Shown: positions 12,559 to 21,524, counted from the first letter of the stretch. The stretch is DNA of 64,000 nt from Symsagittifera roscoffensis (GCF_963678635.1 NC_087062.1:11390670-11454669), one strand, 5' to 3'. Numbers and translations are program-made. Notes: generated from the sequence alone by a model not told the origin.

Positions 12559-13461
12559 AAAACTTCGGTAAATTATTGAGTATTCCCACTGAACGTTGTG
12601 GAAACGGGAATGGAATTAAGTTTTGGTCGGTGCATATTTTCCCTTCTAAAGTTTGGGGGTATTGGCTTGTTTACATGTAAAAGGACGTTATATACCTATT
12701 ATATGTAATAGGAAAGCACCAGATTTTGGCAGCGTAGCTTAACTGTTGGCTGCGGTGAACGATTTCCTTCAAAAATGCATGTTTTATTGCTGAATCTCAA
12801 AGAAAGGAAAATTCTTCAATTGCGGCGGCCGCCACCTCTATTTAGGTAAAAGCTAATGATCAATTTGACCGAAATAAGAATGAAAAGTTTCTTTAAGCCA
12901 AATGAAGCTAAAAAATAAGGAAAAATTTTGCAACACTGAAAACTCTAAAATAATGAAATTGGCTTGAAAATTTCGACATTTCCATTTTCCGTGTCTACAG
13001 AAGACTGAAAAATAAACGTCTGAAATCTATGACAAAAGCTTTGATTTTATAGAAAGGTTGAAAGAGCTAATAAGTTGTAGTGGGTTAAGATCTTGAAAAA
13101 CGAGAACACTGATGAAAGCCAAAAGTGCCCAGAAATATTATCAAAACTTGTACCTAACTTGTTACTATAAAATTGAAGTGGAACAAAATTTCTTGGGGTC
13201 CGAGTAGAGGAAAACGCATGGCGCTCGACTCTCAGCCGAAAGGCGGCGTTTCGAAACCCGTCCGGAAATTGTACTGAAAGGAGGCAACAGTAGCTGGTAT
13301 GGTGATATCCCCCCCATAGATCGATTTTGTATTTTTTCTATAGTAATCTAACTTCTCGGATTACTTTCAGTTAAAAATTTGGTAAAAATGTCAATTACTA
13401 AAAAATGTAGTGTTTAAAATGAAATTGAAAAGTGTACAAAACAGCCATATTAAATTGTTAG
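12559..13461. other. Polinton left subterminal non-coding region
   Basis: About 900 bp without a convincing open frame, between the left terminal repeat and the protease gene. It contains a tRNA-like stretch near 13198-13265 (see findings) and a short inverted repeat around TATACCTATTATATGTAATA at 12690. The 3' ends of the minus-strand transcripts must lie here or just inside the protease gene. Confidence 0.5.
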
Positions 13462-13908
13462 TTAATGGGTAAGCATGTGAGTTAGGAAACGTTTCAAAAC
13501 ATGATCATTTATGTAAGCAAAATCAGAAGCATCACCATTAAAGTTTTTATCATAAATCAAATGTGCAATATAAATGCAAAAAGAACCGCACATGGTAGAA
13601 TTTGAGTCTTGCATGGGAAAGTTTGTCATCAATTCAGTCACCTGATGAAAATTCTCGTTCAATCGTTTATACAGATTGGTGTACTGCCAAAGAGGAAGAC
13701 CGAGAGGATCAGCAAAATATAAAACATTTCTTCTGTTGCAAATTACAATCCAATGTGTCCCCGGAGAATCTGATTTTGAAGTGTTCACAATCATAAAGAT
13801 ATTGTTTGGGATGTGAGGTGGAAAATTGTCCGCTGCAAATACTCCAAGAAACTTATATTTCAGATGTTTACAGTTCTGAATGAGATCCTGCAACTGAATT
13901 TCATCCAT
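13462..13908 (-). CDS. PRO: Adenain/Ulp1-like cysteine protease, 148 aa
   Basis: This is the maturation protease of the capsid, related to adenovirus adenain and SUMO proteases, and expected to cleave virion proteins. The ATG at 13908 is chosen because it sits two bases after the major capsid stop codon; the open frame extends upstream but would overlap capsid coding. Catalytic residues in order: H52 (GTHWIVI), D67 (YFADPLG), Q100 and C107 in STMCGSFC. The spacing fits the C48/C5 fold. The protein is short for the family but all active-site residues are present. It is the last gene of the minus-strand cluster. Confidence 0.88.
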   Translation of the reverse strand: MDEIQLQDLIQNCKHLKYKFLGVFAADNFPPHIPNNIFMIVNTSKSDSPGTHWIVICNRRNVLYFADPLGLPLWQYTNLYKRLNENFHQVTELMTNFPMQDSNSTMCGSFCIYIAHLIYDKNFNGDASDFAYINDHVLKRFLTHMLTH

Positions 13909-13910
13909 TT

Positions 13911-15218
13911 TTAGACGGTCGAAATTGGAAGGACGTTCTTTGTAACTTTGCGGTCGGAGGTAATAAATACATTGGATGAGCGTATACCCCAAACAAAAAT
14001 TTCAAGGTTTGCTGTCAACGCGTTTGAGAATTGAAGATCGAGTGAAACTGAGCAGTTAGTAAGTTCTGGATGCAAGAAGTCATGAGCTGCCTGCTGTGTG
14101 CTAGTGAGATCAAAACACATAATAAAGTGCTGTTGGTAGTTATCCAGAGTGATTCCCAGCCCGCAGTGCAACAAACCTAGCGCTGATAGTGTGTTGAAGA
14201 AGAGACGTTTATGATCTTGTGTACTGATTGGTGTACTTGCTATTGGTAAACCGTTCCGTCTCAAGGTAACTTGCTCCAATCCAAACTTTTGATAATGAAA
14301 AGGATTCGTTCGGTTTGTTCCTAGAAATGCATTATTTGTGTTCAATGCTATTATAATTTGTCTCACCGGTTCACGAGCAAAAATGTCTTCCTGTTGCCAG
14401 CTGCGCTGACCAGCTGTTGCAAGAAATGTTTTTGTAATTTCTTCTTGATATGGGTAGTTCGCAGGAGTTTTGAGCAAAGTTGATTCAATGGCAGAGAGCA
14501 CATGGTCGGTCACAGTCATTTTTCTAACATATAGGTTCACTTCGAGTATTTGCAGCTTGTAATGCTTGGCAGCATCTTCAGAAATAATGAGAAAGTCTTC
14601 ATGAGAACGTCTGTAGGAAAGTCTGAGGGTAACACCGCTCAACAAATGCTTGTCACATGTGAAAAAATCAACTCCAGCGGGTCCATAGAACCAAATTTCC
14701 CTCGATTCACGGACCAGTTCTCGTTGAGATGTGAAATCAGCTGCATCTATTGCAGCGGGATTGTTTTCAAAACGATATCCCTGACACTTAAGCCATGAAT
14801 CCTTGGCTCCTTTGCTGTTAGAAAATTCTGTTCCAATAAAGCTTTTATGCGCAAAATTACTATTGGCATTTGAGATTTTGAGTCCATTAGCAGAGAGGGT
14901 ACAGTCAGAGAAAAGGGAGTACAGGGAGTTGTTTACGAGGAACGGTGAATCAGACACAGTAGGATCAGTGTTGTCGTATCGCAGATCAGCTCCATTTGAT
15001 TGCGTTACTTTGCATCGTATTTCCAAATAAATTTTTTGCAGGTCAACAAAATTATTACGGTCACCGGTGATTTCGAATTCAAGCATTGGTCCATTGGGTG
15101 AATAGACAGGTCCAATTTTTTGATCAAAAGCGTTTTCAAAAGTAATCAAAAGAGGTTGTTTTTCAAACAAATCCAGAGAGCTATGGGTAGCTTCATTGGG
15201 TAACAAATTAGCGATCAT
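13911..15218 (-). CDS. MCP: Polinton major capsid protein (double jelly-roll, hexon-like), 435 aa
   Basis: It belongs to the conserved Polinton capsid family, often labelled 'F54H12.2-like' in animal genomes, whose members are predicted double jelly-roll capsomers. Recognisable blocks are EFEITGDRNNFVDLQKIYLE near residues 47-66, then NSLYSLFSDCTLSANG near 95-110, then HKSFIGTEFSNSKGAKDSWL. The frame is open from ATG to TAA with no gaps. The start overlaps the upstream basic-protein gene by 11 nt. Its product would build the shell together with the penton-like protein. Confidence 0.9.
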   Translation of the reverse strand: MIANLLPNEATHSSLDLFEKQPLLITFENAFDQKIGPVYSPNGPMLEFEITGDRNNFVDLQKIYLEIRCKVTQSNGADLRYDNTDPTVSDSPFLVNNSLYSLFSDCTLSANGLKISNANSNFAHKSFIGTEFSNSKGAKDSWLKCQGYRFENNPAAIDAADFTSQRELVRESREIWFYGPAGVDFFTCDKHLLSGVTLRLSYRRSHEDFLIISEDAAKHYKLQILEVNLYVRKMTVTDHVLSAIESTLLKTPANYPYQEEITKTFLATAGQRSWQQEDIFAREPVRQIIIALNTNNAFLGTNRTNPFHYQKFGLEQVTLRRNGLPIASTPISTQDHKRLFFNTLSALGLLHCGLGITLDNYQQHFIMCFDLTSTQQAAHDFLHPELTNCSVSLDLQFSNALTANLEIFVWGIRSSNVFITSDRKVTKNVLPISTV

Positions 15219-15630
15219 TTTTGATGTTTGAGAAAAAATCTGCTCGACTTCTCACTGGTCTGGTTTTTCTTCGAATGGTTGTTTTTCTTTTTCGAGCCCC
15301 TACTGACCTTCTTCTTCGTAATCCATTTATTGGTGTCTTTCGACGACGTCGTCTACCACCACCGAGTTGTTTTCTTGCAGTTTTTGTGACAGTGTTTTTC
15401 AATGCTTGTTTAGGAGACTTCTTTTTCATAGCGACATCAATTAGTTCTGGCGCTGCACTCATCAAAAGTTCTCTGCCCAGTTTTTTCGCAGCCGGTAGAA
15501 TAACCCGTCGTGCAAACGGTATAGCAACACGACCAATACCAGCAGCCAAAGCGCCAAATCCACTGCCGCGTTGTCGGTAGTGTCCAGAGAAATGAGGAAG
15601 TGAAGCTTGCTTTGCATAATATTGTTCCAT
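15208..15630 (-). CDS. Basic virion protein, adenovirus pVI/mu-like, 140 aa
   Basis: A conserved Polinton protein with two parts. Residues about 15-75 contain a glycine/alanine-rich segment (GSGFGALAAGIGRVAIPFAR) and an amphipathic stretch LPAAKKLGRELLMSAAPELI. Residues about 76-130 are extremely basic, with runs such as GGGRRRRRK and RRRRSVGARKRK. By analogy with adenovirus this suggests a capsid-lining, membrane-active or DNA-condensing protein, but that role is inference. The ATG is at 15630 and the 3' end overlaps the capsid gene start. The frame is intact. Confidence 0.75.
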   Translation of the reverse strand: MEQYYAKQASLPHFSGHYRQRGSGFGALAAGIGRVAIPFARRVILPAAKKLGRELLMSAAPELIDVAMKKKSPKQALKNTVTKTARKQLGGGRRRRRKTPINGLRRRRSVGARKRKTTIRRKTRPVRSRADFFSNIKNDR

Positions 15631-15636
15631 TGGTTT

Positions 15637-16506
15637 TCAATCAAAGCGCTTGAATTTTAGAGTCAACACAACTTTACCAGTTCCTGCAAAGGGCACTAGT
15701 CTTCCAGTTTCTGTGCGCAACTGTACCGATATTGATTGTACAGATGAAGTGAATAATTTTTTGTAGTCTAAATTAGTGAAGTTTTTTCGATGATTAGGTT
15801 CAATGCTGCAGGCACTACCGTTTTTGATGCGTCTATTTGAATCAATGACGCGTAACAATGGGGCCTTTGCATCACCAACAGTTTGGTATTGAATAATGTC
15901 AATATAGACAAAAATTAGACTTGTCCCACTTGATAAGTCATATGGGAAATGAGATTCGTACAGTTCGTTTCCCTCATAAGATGCATCGAAGGAGGGTATC
16001 ATTTTGTAACCAATGTGATATTCACCGTTCTCATCAAGCTTTGCATTGTAGCCTAACAGACTGGGTATTTGGGGACTTGGGAATGAGATTCCTTCATTTG
16101 CGTTCATCCAAATGCTCATGCTATTCGTGATTTTTTGAGGACTCGCATCAAAATGAATTTTGTCTTTGAGTTTTGTTTTTATCTCATTAATCAATTGTTC
16201 TATAAAAGTGTACTCTCCTGATTTGATAAAAACTTTTTCGCCATAGTAGGGTCTGGAAATTGTATTCCGATTGCCAGCGTTGGATTTACTGGCTAGTACT
16301 TCGGATGCTCTGAAGTACGTAAATTCCTCATCAGTAACATTGTTTAATTTTGTGGGGAAAATTATTTCTGAGAGAGCAACTCTCCAATCTCCGTCTAAAG
16401 CTATTTCTTCTTTACAAAAATTTCTAAAACTGGCCAAAGTGTTGTCTGGGAAATAATCCATTGATGCTGTTGAAATCAAATGTACAGTAAACTCATCACT
16501 GCCCAT
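15637..16506 (-). CDS. mCP: Penton-like minor capsid protein, 289 aa
   Basis: A member of the conserved Polinton minor-capsid family, predicted single jelly-roll at the vertices. Supporting blocks are DYFPDNTLASF near the N-terminus, DWRVALSEIIFPTKLNNV, SLLGYNAKL mid-protein, then IDIIQYQTVGDAKAPLLRVI and C-terminal TGRLVPFAGTGKVVLTLKF. The ATG at 16506 is preferred to an upstream TTG in the same frame; it overlaps the integrase stop by 11 nt, the overlap size typical of this cluster. No break is seen. Confidence 0.85.
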   Translation of the reverse strand: MGSDEFTVHLISTASMDYFPDNTLASFRNFCKEEIALDGDWRVALSEIIFPTKLNNVTDEEFTYFRASEVLASKSNAGNRNTISRPYYGEKVFIKSGEYTFIEQLINEIKTKLKDKIHFDASPQKITNSMSIWMNANEGISFPSPQIPSLLGYNAKLDENGEYHIGYKMIPSFDASYEGNELYESHFPYDLSSGTSLIFVYIDIIQYQTVGDAKAPLLRVIDSNRRIKNGSACSIEPNHRKNFTNLDYKKLFTSSVQSISVQLRTETGRLVPFAGTGKVVLTLKFKRFD

Positions 16507-17505
16507 TTTCGTTATAATCAGCTTTGTTTCCAATTAAACTAAGTTCTTTTTCATAAAATTTTCCGCTGATTTCTTCTTTTTCCGCATCAATGAGACTGTA
16601 TGTTGGAGGGTTTACAGTAGGAATGGCAACTATTTCAAAAACTTCGTCTGTAAAAATCTGCTTGTAACCTATTCTAAAAGGCAAGTCAGTCTTCGCTATT
16701 CGCACATAGTCACCAACATAAAATTTTGGTTTCTGTACCAACTTCGATGAACTGTTTGCAATTAATGAAACTAAAGCAGGTACATGTTTTCTTGTGACCT
16801 TGTTTGGAGCCAATTTTGTTACTCTATTAACGCGTGAGTTAATCGTTTGAACAAAACTTTGTAATTTTTCAATATAACTGTAAGTCCATTCAAACTCCAA
16901 GTATTTGTAGATAATACTTTTCAGCGATCGAATGTTTCTTTCGGCAAACGCTGATTTTTTTTCACTGTGAGTATTGTATTTGATGATTTCTCGTTTAGTA
17001 CATAACTTTTTGAACTCTCCTTTAAACTCGGTGCCTTTGTCAACCCAAACTTTTTTTGGTTGTTTTGTTTTGATCATTTTTTTGAAAGCTTCGGTTGTTT
17101 CTTTAGCATATTTGGTCTTCAGGGGTTCCACTCGTAAGTAGCGAGAGAGACAATCGACAGCAACTAATAAATATCGTACCCCTCGGTTATATTTAGCCAA
17201 TTTATCAACATAAGCCAAGTCAAGAGACCAAATTTCGTTGATATCGTTAACAATCATTTTTAGCCGAGGATATGTTTTACGAAACAATCCATACTTTGTA
17301 TGTGATGATTGAGATCTCAGAAAATTTTTAAATTTTTTTTTGGTGAGAGTTGACTAGCAGTTGTTAAATTTTTAACGCTACCAAATGCAGCTGGACCTTT
17401 CGTGTAGAGTAATTTGAGTTTCTTTTCTTCACTGATAGTAGGATTTCCATTCTTTTGTTGACGTCGTCGCAAACGATTCTTTACTGCTTTCATAGTTTTT
17501 ATCAT
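16496..17505 (-). CDS. INT: Retroviral-type (DDE) integrase, frame broken at a poly-A run
   Basis: It catalyses element insertion. The intact main part (16496 to about 17330) has the RNase H-fold catalytic triad: D in WSLDLAYVDKL, D in KVWVDKGTEF and E in SAFAERNIRSLK. It is followed by a C-terminal SH3/chromo-like segment (KFYVGDYVRIAK onward). The N-terminal part lies in another frame: the conserved KLLYTKGPAAFGSVKNL block precedes a run of nine A (minus strand, 17333-17341), after which that frame stops. One base fewer is present than continuity requires. Possible ATGs for the N-terminal part are at 17505 and 17493, overlapping the upstream gene. The break may be a real mutation, a sequencing error or a -1 slippage site. 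Confidence 0.85.
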
Positions 17506-18369
17506 CGTCGTCATCGTCGTCGTTGGTGTTGGGGAAAAATTCTTTTTTCTGGGTTTTTCTTTTGTCGGATTGCTTGGTTTTGGGTTTGAAAGTTGTCGAT
17601 CGAGTCTTCGAAGAGGAGGGTTTCGATCTCTTCGAGTCCTCAGTTGTCGGGTTGTCGGAGACGAAGGAGGAAGAAGTTGAGGGCTTAGCTGCTTCGCTCT
17701 TAAGCGAGCGGAGAATCTGTTTGGCATAAGTGTTAGACACTAAGCTAGGATCAAGATTCAGTTCTTTCAAAATTTGAGGATAAAAAACACCCTCAAGTTT
17801 TTTTGTGTTTTGCTGTGTATCGTACAAAAAGGATTCAATTTTAACGAGTGTTGGTTTTCCTTGAATAAGAACATATCCGTCAACGTCTAATGTCAAGGAT
17901 TCAACTTTGAACAACTGCTTCAGCACTATGTTTGCCCTTTCCAATTTACTAGCTTCCAATAGCTCTTGAATGGATTCCATAACCTTTCGAAACACTTCAG
18001 CGGTTTTTCCATAACTTTTTTCATCCTTTTTTTCTAATCTCTTTGAACTTGTCTGCTGCTGAGAATTGTATGATTCAATATTTTCTTCTGTTTCATCATC
18101 ACCATCACCACTGAAATTAGTAAGTGCAGATAAATTTCTTTTTCGAAGATTTGGTACTACATTACTAGGGGATAAAGGAATAGGAGATGTTGGGTTTAAT
18201 GGTGGTGGAGAGTCACGGCTGATATTTCGTTCTCGAAATCGTTGTATGTAATTGAGTTGAGATGATTTGTCGTTAATTAATGGATTATGAAGGATTTGAG
18301 ATTGTGGTGCAGTTTTTCATCTGGAGCATATGTTTTTCGAGGAATGAGGATGAATTCTTCAGCATACAT
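17429..18369 (-). CDS. Polinton core-like protein with acidic tract, frame broken near N-terminus
   Basis: A conserved Polinton protein of unknown role. The first part reads from the ATG at 18369 and begins MYAEEFILIPRKTYAP, a signature I associate with this family. The frame then breaks at a run of five A (plus-strand T at 18313-18317) and continues in the next frame to 17429. The body contains a likely coiled or helical domain (FRKVMESIQELLEASKLERA), the block LNLDPSLVSNTYAKQIL, a Ser/Thr/Lys-rich linker and seven consecutive Asp. It starts 10 bases after the stop of the 96-aa gene and its 3' end overlaps the integrase start. The frame-break logic matches that in the integrase (one base short). 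Confidence 0.65.
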
Positions 18370-18379
18370 GCTTAAGGTT

Positions 18380-18670
18380 CTAGTTTTTCAGGTAAATGTA
18401 ACACGATTCTCCGATTGATTTAACCAGTGAAATATTGTTTGCCAAAACTTTTCGTTTTTCTCGGATACTAAACTTAGGGTCAACAATTTTTCCAAATGGT
18501 ATTTTCTTACTCTCGATGAAACTCTTGTTAGCTGGAACATGTCCCAGAAAAACATTTACAAAACAATCGCAAAGACATCTAATAAAGTTTGAATCAGCTC
18601 CTGTCAAAATTGATCTACAATGGCGACTATTGAGCATTTGCTTCAATATACATAATTCTTTCTCTTTCAT
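18380..18670 (-). CDS. Small conserved Polinton protein, 96 aa
   Basis: It overlaps the ATPase 3' end by 44 nt in another frame and ends ten bases before the next gene. The block NFIRCLCDCFVNVFLGHVPA followed by lysine-rich KKIPFGKI and REKRKVLANN resembles a small basic protein repeatedly found in animal Polintons ('core NIPLT' type); the function is unknown. The start ATG is at 18670. My family assignment is from memory of the pattern, so moderate. Confidence 0.65.
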   Translation of the reverse strand: MKEKELCILKQMLNSRHCRSILTGADSNFIRCLCDCFVNVFLGHVPANKSFIESKKIPFGKIVDPKFSIREKRKVLANNISLVKSIGESCYIYLKN

Positions 18671-19319
18671 TTTCGAGAGATGTGATAACTGCTTTTGAGG
18701 ATGGCAAATAGAAAATGGTTGGTGATGGTGGAACTATGTTTGACGAATAACGAAGACATTCTGAAGTTTTGGGATCCAAGTCTATCAACAGATGACCGAA
18801 ATCTTCTTTCGTTGCTAACTGATACGCATGACGGAGGAATTTTGCATTATTCAACTGTCTGCCTAAATAATCAATTTGTTGAATGTCTCGTGGTGATTTG
18901 AACAAAATTAAGTGAGTTGTATTCAAATCTATTGTACGTGATTGCTTACTTTGCTGAAATAAATTGTGCTTGACATAAATAACATGAACATTTTTATGTC
19001 GACCTGCTGTAGCTAATTTAACAAAATCTTTTTCATTAAAAATTTCTTCACAGGTATCATCAAAGACAATCATACAATCCCGTAAGTTATTAACAATTTC
19101 AAAGCTGGACAATTTTATAAATTCAATATCAAATTTGTTGTGAGAAACAAAGGAACGGTATTTGGGTTGATCGTGAAGATAAAAATAAAATATCTTGTTA
19201 TACGATGGATAGAATGTACCTTTGAGAAGCATTTGAAAAATTAAATCAGTTTTGCCAGATCCCGAGGGACCTGAAACGGACATAAACAGACGATCTTTTG
19301 TTGAAATGATTTTATTCAT
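18627..19319 (-). CDS. ATP: FtsK/HerA-type genome-packaging ATPase, 230 aa
   Basis: It is predicted to pump element DNA into capsids. Walker A is SGPSGSGKTDLIFQM near residue 17, Walker B is CMIVFDDTCEE near residue 82, and the conserved KHNLFQQSKQSRTIDLNTTH sensor-like block follows. The ATG at 19319 (MNKIIST) is chosen because it follows the upstream stop by two bases; the frame is open further upstream only from a TTG. The length fits Polinton ATPases. The frame is intact. Confidence 0.92.
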   Translation of the reverse strand: MNKIISTKDRLFMSVSGPSGSGKTDLIFQMLLKGTFYPSYNKIFYFYLHDQPKYRSFVSHNKFDIEFIKLSSFEIVNNLRDCMIVFDDTCEEIFNEKDFVKLATAGRHKNVHVIYVKHNLFQQSKQSRTIDLNTTHLILFKSPRDIQQIDYLGRQLNNAKFLRHAYQLATKEDFGHLLIDLDPKTSECLRYSSNIVPPSPTIFYLPSSKAVITSLENERERIMYIEANAQ

Positions 19320-19321
19320 TA

Positions 19322-19612
19322 TTATAACTTGGGATTGGGTAACATGTAACCAACTGTACTGGATAGTATTGAAAGCCAAATGGCAGTCTCATCACAACTA
19401 AGGTTGTAAAAAGACAGTTTTGAAATCGATAAAGAGAACAAAATGAAAATGAAACAGACTTGTGTGAAAAAGACAACTTCTGCAGACGGAAGAGAAACAG
19501 AATTACAAAATTTCCAAGATCTGTTTTCGTGAGATAAAGACTGTTCGGCACCACCAATGTCTACAAAGTCGCAATCATTGTTCTCGACAGTGGTGGTTTC
19601 TTCAATTTCCAT
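19322..19612 (-). CDS. Small membrane protein next to the ATPase, 96 aa
   Basis: The N-terminal half is acidic and polar (MEIEETTTVENNDCDFVDIG). It is followed by a hydrophobic segment VCFIFILFSLSI and a conserved-looking C-terminus ending SILSSTVGYMLPNPKL. The last block recurs, as I recall it, in small membrane proteins placed just before the ATPase in other Polintons. The stop lies two bases from the ATPase ATG, and the start overlaps the previous gene by 11 nt, both typical of real genes in this cluster. A virion membrane or vertex role is possible but not shown. Confidence 0.65.
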   Translation of the reverse strand: MEIEETTTVENNDCDFVDIGGAEQSLSHENRSWKFCNSVSLPSAEVVFFTQVCFIFILFSLSISKLSFYNLSCDETAIWLSILSSTVGYMLPNPKL

Positions 19613-19898
19613 GTTTACTGGAAGACTTTTTTTGCTTATTTGTATCAAGGTTGATAGTTACAACTGCATACCAATCGCCTTTTTTTCTCTCTGATCTATT
19701 GCCGTTTGGTTTGTATTTTATTATATATCTTGCTATGTTTTTGTCTGTCAGAAGTATCCGAACAATTTTTTCTACGTTTCCGGTACTGATTTCGTCTAAT
19801 AACTCTTTTGGTAAATTCTCACCTGTTAAACTCACATTTTGTGTGTTTTCTTTTGGCAAAAATATTTTTTTGAAATTTTGAATTTTCAAACACGACAT
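19602..19898 (-). CDS. Small Polinton protein of unknown function, 98 aa
   Basis: The ATG is at 19898. It is charged, with a basic C-terminus. The segment LPKELLDEISTGNVEKI resembles LPAELKELVKTDNVEEI in the neighbouring gene at 19997-20296, and both continue into an 'ARYIIKYK'/'AAHFVVKFK' strand. They may be tandem paralogues. No known domain recognised. Confidence 0.55.
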   Translation of the reverse strand: MSCLKIQNFKKIFLPKENTQNVSLTGENLPKELLDEISTGNVEKIVRILLTDKNIARYIIKYKPNGNRSERKKGDWYAVVTINLDTNKQKKSSSKHGN

Positions 19899-19996
19899 GT
19901 TAGCAACTAGTAATCACACAAGATCAAAAGAAAATGAAAACAAGCAAAAAGTATATTTATTATGATTCACAAAACTTGGCATATATATGTGATTCG

Positions 19997-20296
19997 TCAT
20001 TTCGGTTCAACAGGCAAATCAACTCCTCGTTCAATGAAGAAAAACTCATATTTTGTGAATTTGTCATGGTTACAATTAGATTTGAACTTTACAACAAAAT
20101 GAGCAGCAACTCTGATAGTGGCTTGAACTAAATGTATTTCCTCAACGTTATCAGTTTTGACTAATTCTTTCAGTTCAGCTGGAAGCTGATGGTCATGCAA
20201 ATGGATTTGTCTTCTCTCTCCCAGCTGAGCTTGGAGCCCTTCCAGGTTGAGATTGAACAACGGAATTGACTGGCGAAGTTCCTGGAGTCTGGACAT
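19997..20296 (-). CDS. Small Polinton protein of unknown function, 99 aa, possible paralogue of the next gene
   Basis: The ATG at 20296 begins MSRLQELRQSIPLFNLNLEG. The helical N-terminus is followed by LPAELKELVKTDNVEEI and FVVKFKSN, which parallel the downstream 98-aa protein. It overlaps the upstream 114-aa frame by 104 nt, much more than elsewhere in the cluster, so either one start is wrong or a frame break hides here. Function not known. Confidence 0.45.
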   Translation of the reverse strand: MSRLQELRQSIPLFNLNLEGLQAQLGERRQIHLHDHQLPAELKELVKTDNVEEIHLVQATIRVAAHFVVKFKSNCNHDKFTKYEFFFIERGVDLPVEPK

Positions 20297-20537
20297 TGTA
20301 CAGGTGAAAGTAGTCAAGAACTGTAAAAAATTTCCGTAAATTATCGATTTCGATATCGTTCAGTGTAATTTGTTCGAGTTTTTGCAGGAGAGAATTTCCT
20401 CGACAATCTAATATGCCTGTCCGCGTAAGAGTAACTTTAATTCTTGGTGTTAAACTGTTTTCAGGACTCTGATTAGTCATTGAAGCGTAAACCACCAAAT
20501 TTGAAGATAAGGTTGTTTGCATCATTGGACAGTTCAT
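20193..20537 (-). CDS. Hypothetical Polinton protein, 114 aa
   Basis: The open frame runs from ATG 20537. The central part (TPRIKVTLTRTGILDCRGNS, then NDIEIDNLRKFFTVLDYF) looks like ordinary coding sequence, while the last 30 residues are Pro/Ser-rich. It overlaps the nuclease-like gene by 65 nt at its start and the next frame by about 104 nt at its end. I recognise no domain; an overlap this large makes it less certain than its neighbours. Confidence 0.4.
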   Translation of the reverse strand: MNCPMMQTTLSSNLVVYASMTNQSPENSLTPRIKVTLTRTGILDCRGNSLLQKLEQITLNDIEIDNLRKFFTVLDYFHLYNVQTPGTSPVNSVVQSQPGRAPSSAGREKTNPFA

Positions 20538-21061
20538 TTTGTAACCAATCGAAAAAAACTTTAGATTTTCTACGGGTACAATGCTTTAATAATTGATGCG
20601 AGAGAAGTAAATGAGAATGTCGTTTGCAAATATGTTTTTCTTGACCCAATAACTGTTCAATCTTTGGGCAGCCAATATCTTCCAAATTGGTCACGGGTAA
20701 TTTCAAGTATTCAGCTAATAAAACAGATTTTTGTGTACCTTTAGCAAAAAAAATGGGAATTTGGGTTCCTCAAACGAATGCTGTCAAAAATTTGATCCAA
20801 ATATGAGTAAGGGTATTCACCTTCGTCCCAACGGAGCCCGTGTAGAAATTTAGATACCCAATTATAAGCTTTTTTCTCTTCTTTTGATAAATTGTTGAAT
20901 TGAACTGGTGGCAGAAAATGAATTGTATCAATTGTATTAGCAGAGCAAACGGAAAGTTCCTTTATGATCAAAGGTTTCCTGCCACATTTAAATCCTTCAA
21001 TATCTAAAATAATGAGATGGTTGAAAAACAGATTTTTAGTTTTCTTTCTTTGGGTTAACAT
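20473..21061 (-). pseudogene. Conserved Polinton protein with DEDD-exonuclease-like start, broken by a frameshift
   Basis: The first part (from ATG 21061) has HLIILDIEGFKCG, an aspartate-x-glutamate pattern like the first motif of DEDD exonucleases, then the WVSKFLHGLRWDEGEYPY block. After a run of eight T on the minus strand (plus-strand A at 20746-20753) this frame stops. The continuation, with AKGTQKSVLLAEYL and NLEDIGCPKIEQLL, lies in the next frame to 20473. One base more is present than continuity requires, the opposite sense to the other two breaks. The family pattern is familiar from arthropod and other animal Polintons. Nuclease activity is only a suggestion: only the first motif is clear. 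Confidence 0.6.
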
Positions 21062-21070
21062 GACTTTCAC

Positions 21071-21478
21071 TCAACATTCCAACAAACGAAATAACTTTGG
21101 TTTGAATGTTTTAAGGAATAAGCAAAACGCAATACCTGTCACGTGACCCAGGTAACAGTTTTTTATTGGACAAGGCAAAACATATGTGTACCCAGGACCG
21201 ATATGATTTTTTTCTTGCAAATATCCTGCTGCGTCATGCAAAATAGCATGTATTCTAAGAAATTTGAAATGTTTCAAGTGTTTGTCGAGCGACGAATTGT
21301 CTATTCCAATTAAACCACCATATGGTCTGTTTTTCAAAACAAAATCCAAATTAATATCAGCATCCAAATACAAACAAGTGGCTAAAAAATACTGAAATCT
21401 GACTGATTTGTCTGGATATTGTGATTTTAAGTCTATAAAAATTTCATGAATGAGTTTTAAATCGAAAGTTGAAATCAT
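21071..21478 (-). CDS. Polinton protein of unknown function, 135 aa
   Basis: The ATG is at 21478 (MISTFDLKL); an upstream TTG in frame is ignored. It contains the block FKFLRIHAILHDAAGYLQ followed by HIGPGYTYVLPCP and LGHVTGIAFCLF. The frame is open and the stop lies 10 bases before the next ATG. I do not recognise a characterised domain. Position between the HUH-like and nuclease-like genes hints at a DNA-processing role, but that is inference. Confidence 0.6.
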   Translation of the reverse strand: MISTFDLKLIHEIFIDLKSQYPDKSVRFQYFLATCLYLDADINLDFVLKNRPYGGLIGIDNSSLDKHLKHFKFLRIHAILHDAAGYLQEKNHIGPGYTYVLPCPIKNCYLGHVTGIAFCLFLKTFKPKLFRLLEC

Positions 21479-21524
21479 GTTTACTGAACTCAATATAATA
21501 AAAAGGAATAATGAAAAGTATCAA

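Noticed and set aside
15221-15580. 119-codon plus-strand open frame over the basic virion protein gene
   Set aside because: Antisense shadow of the arginine-rich reading frame on the minus strand.
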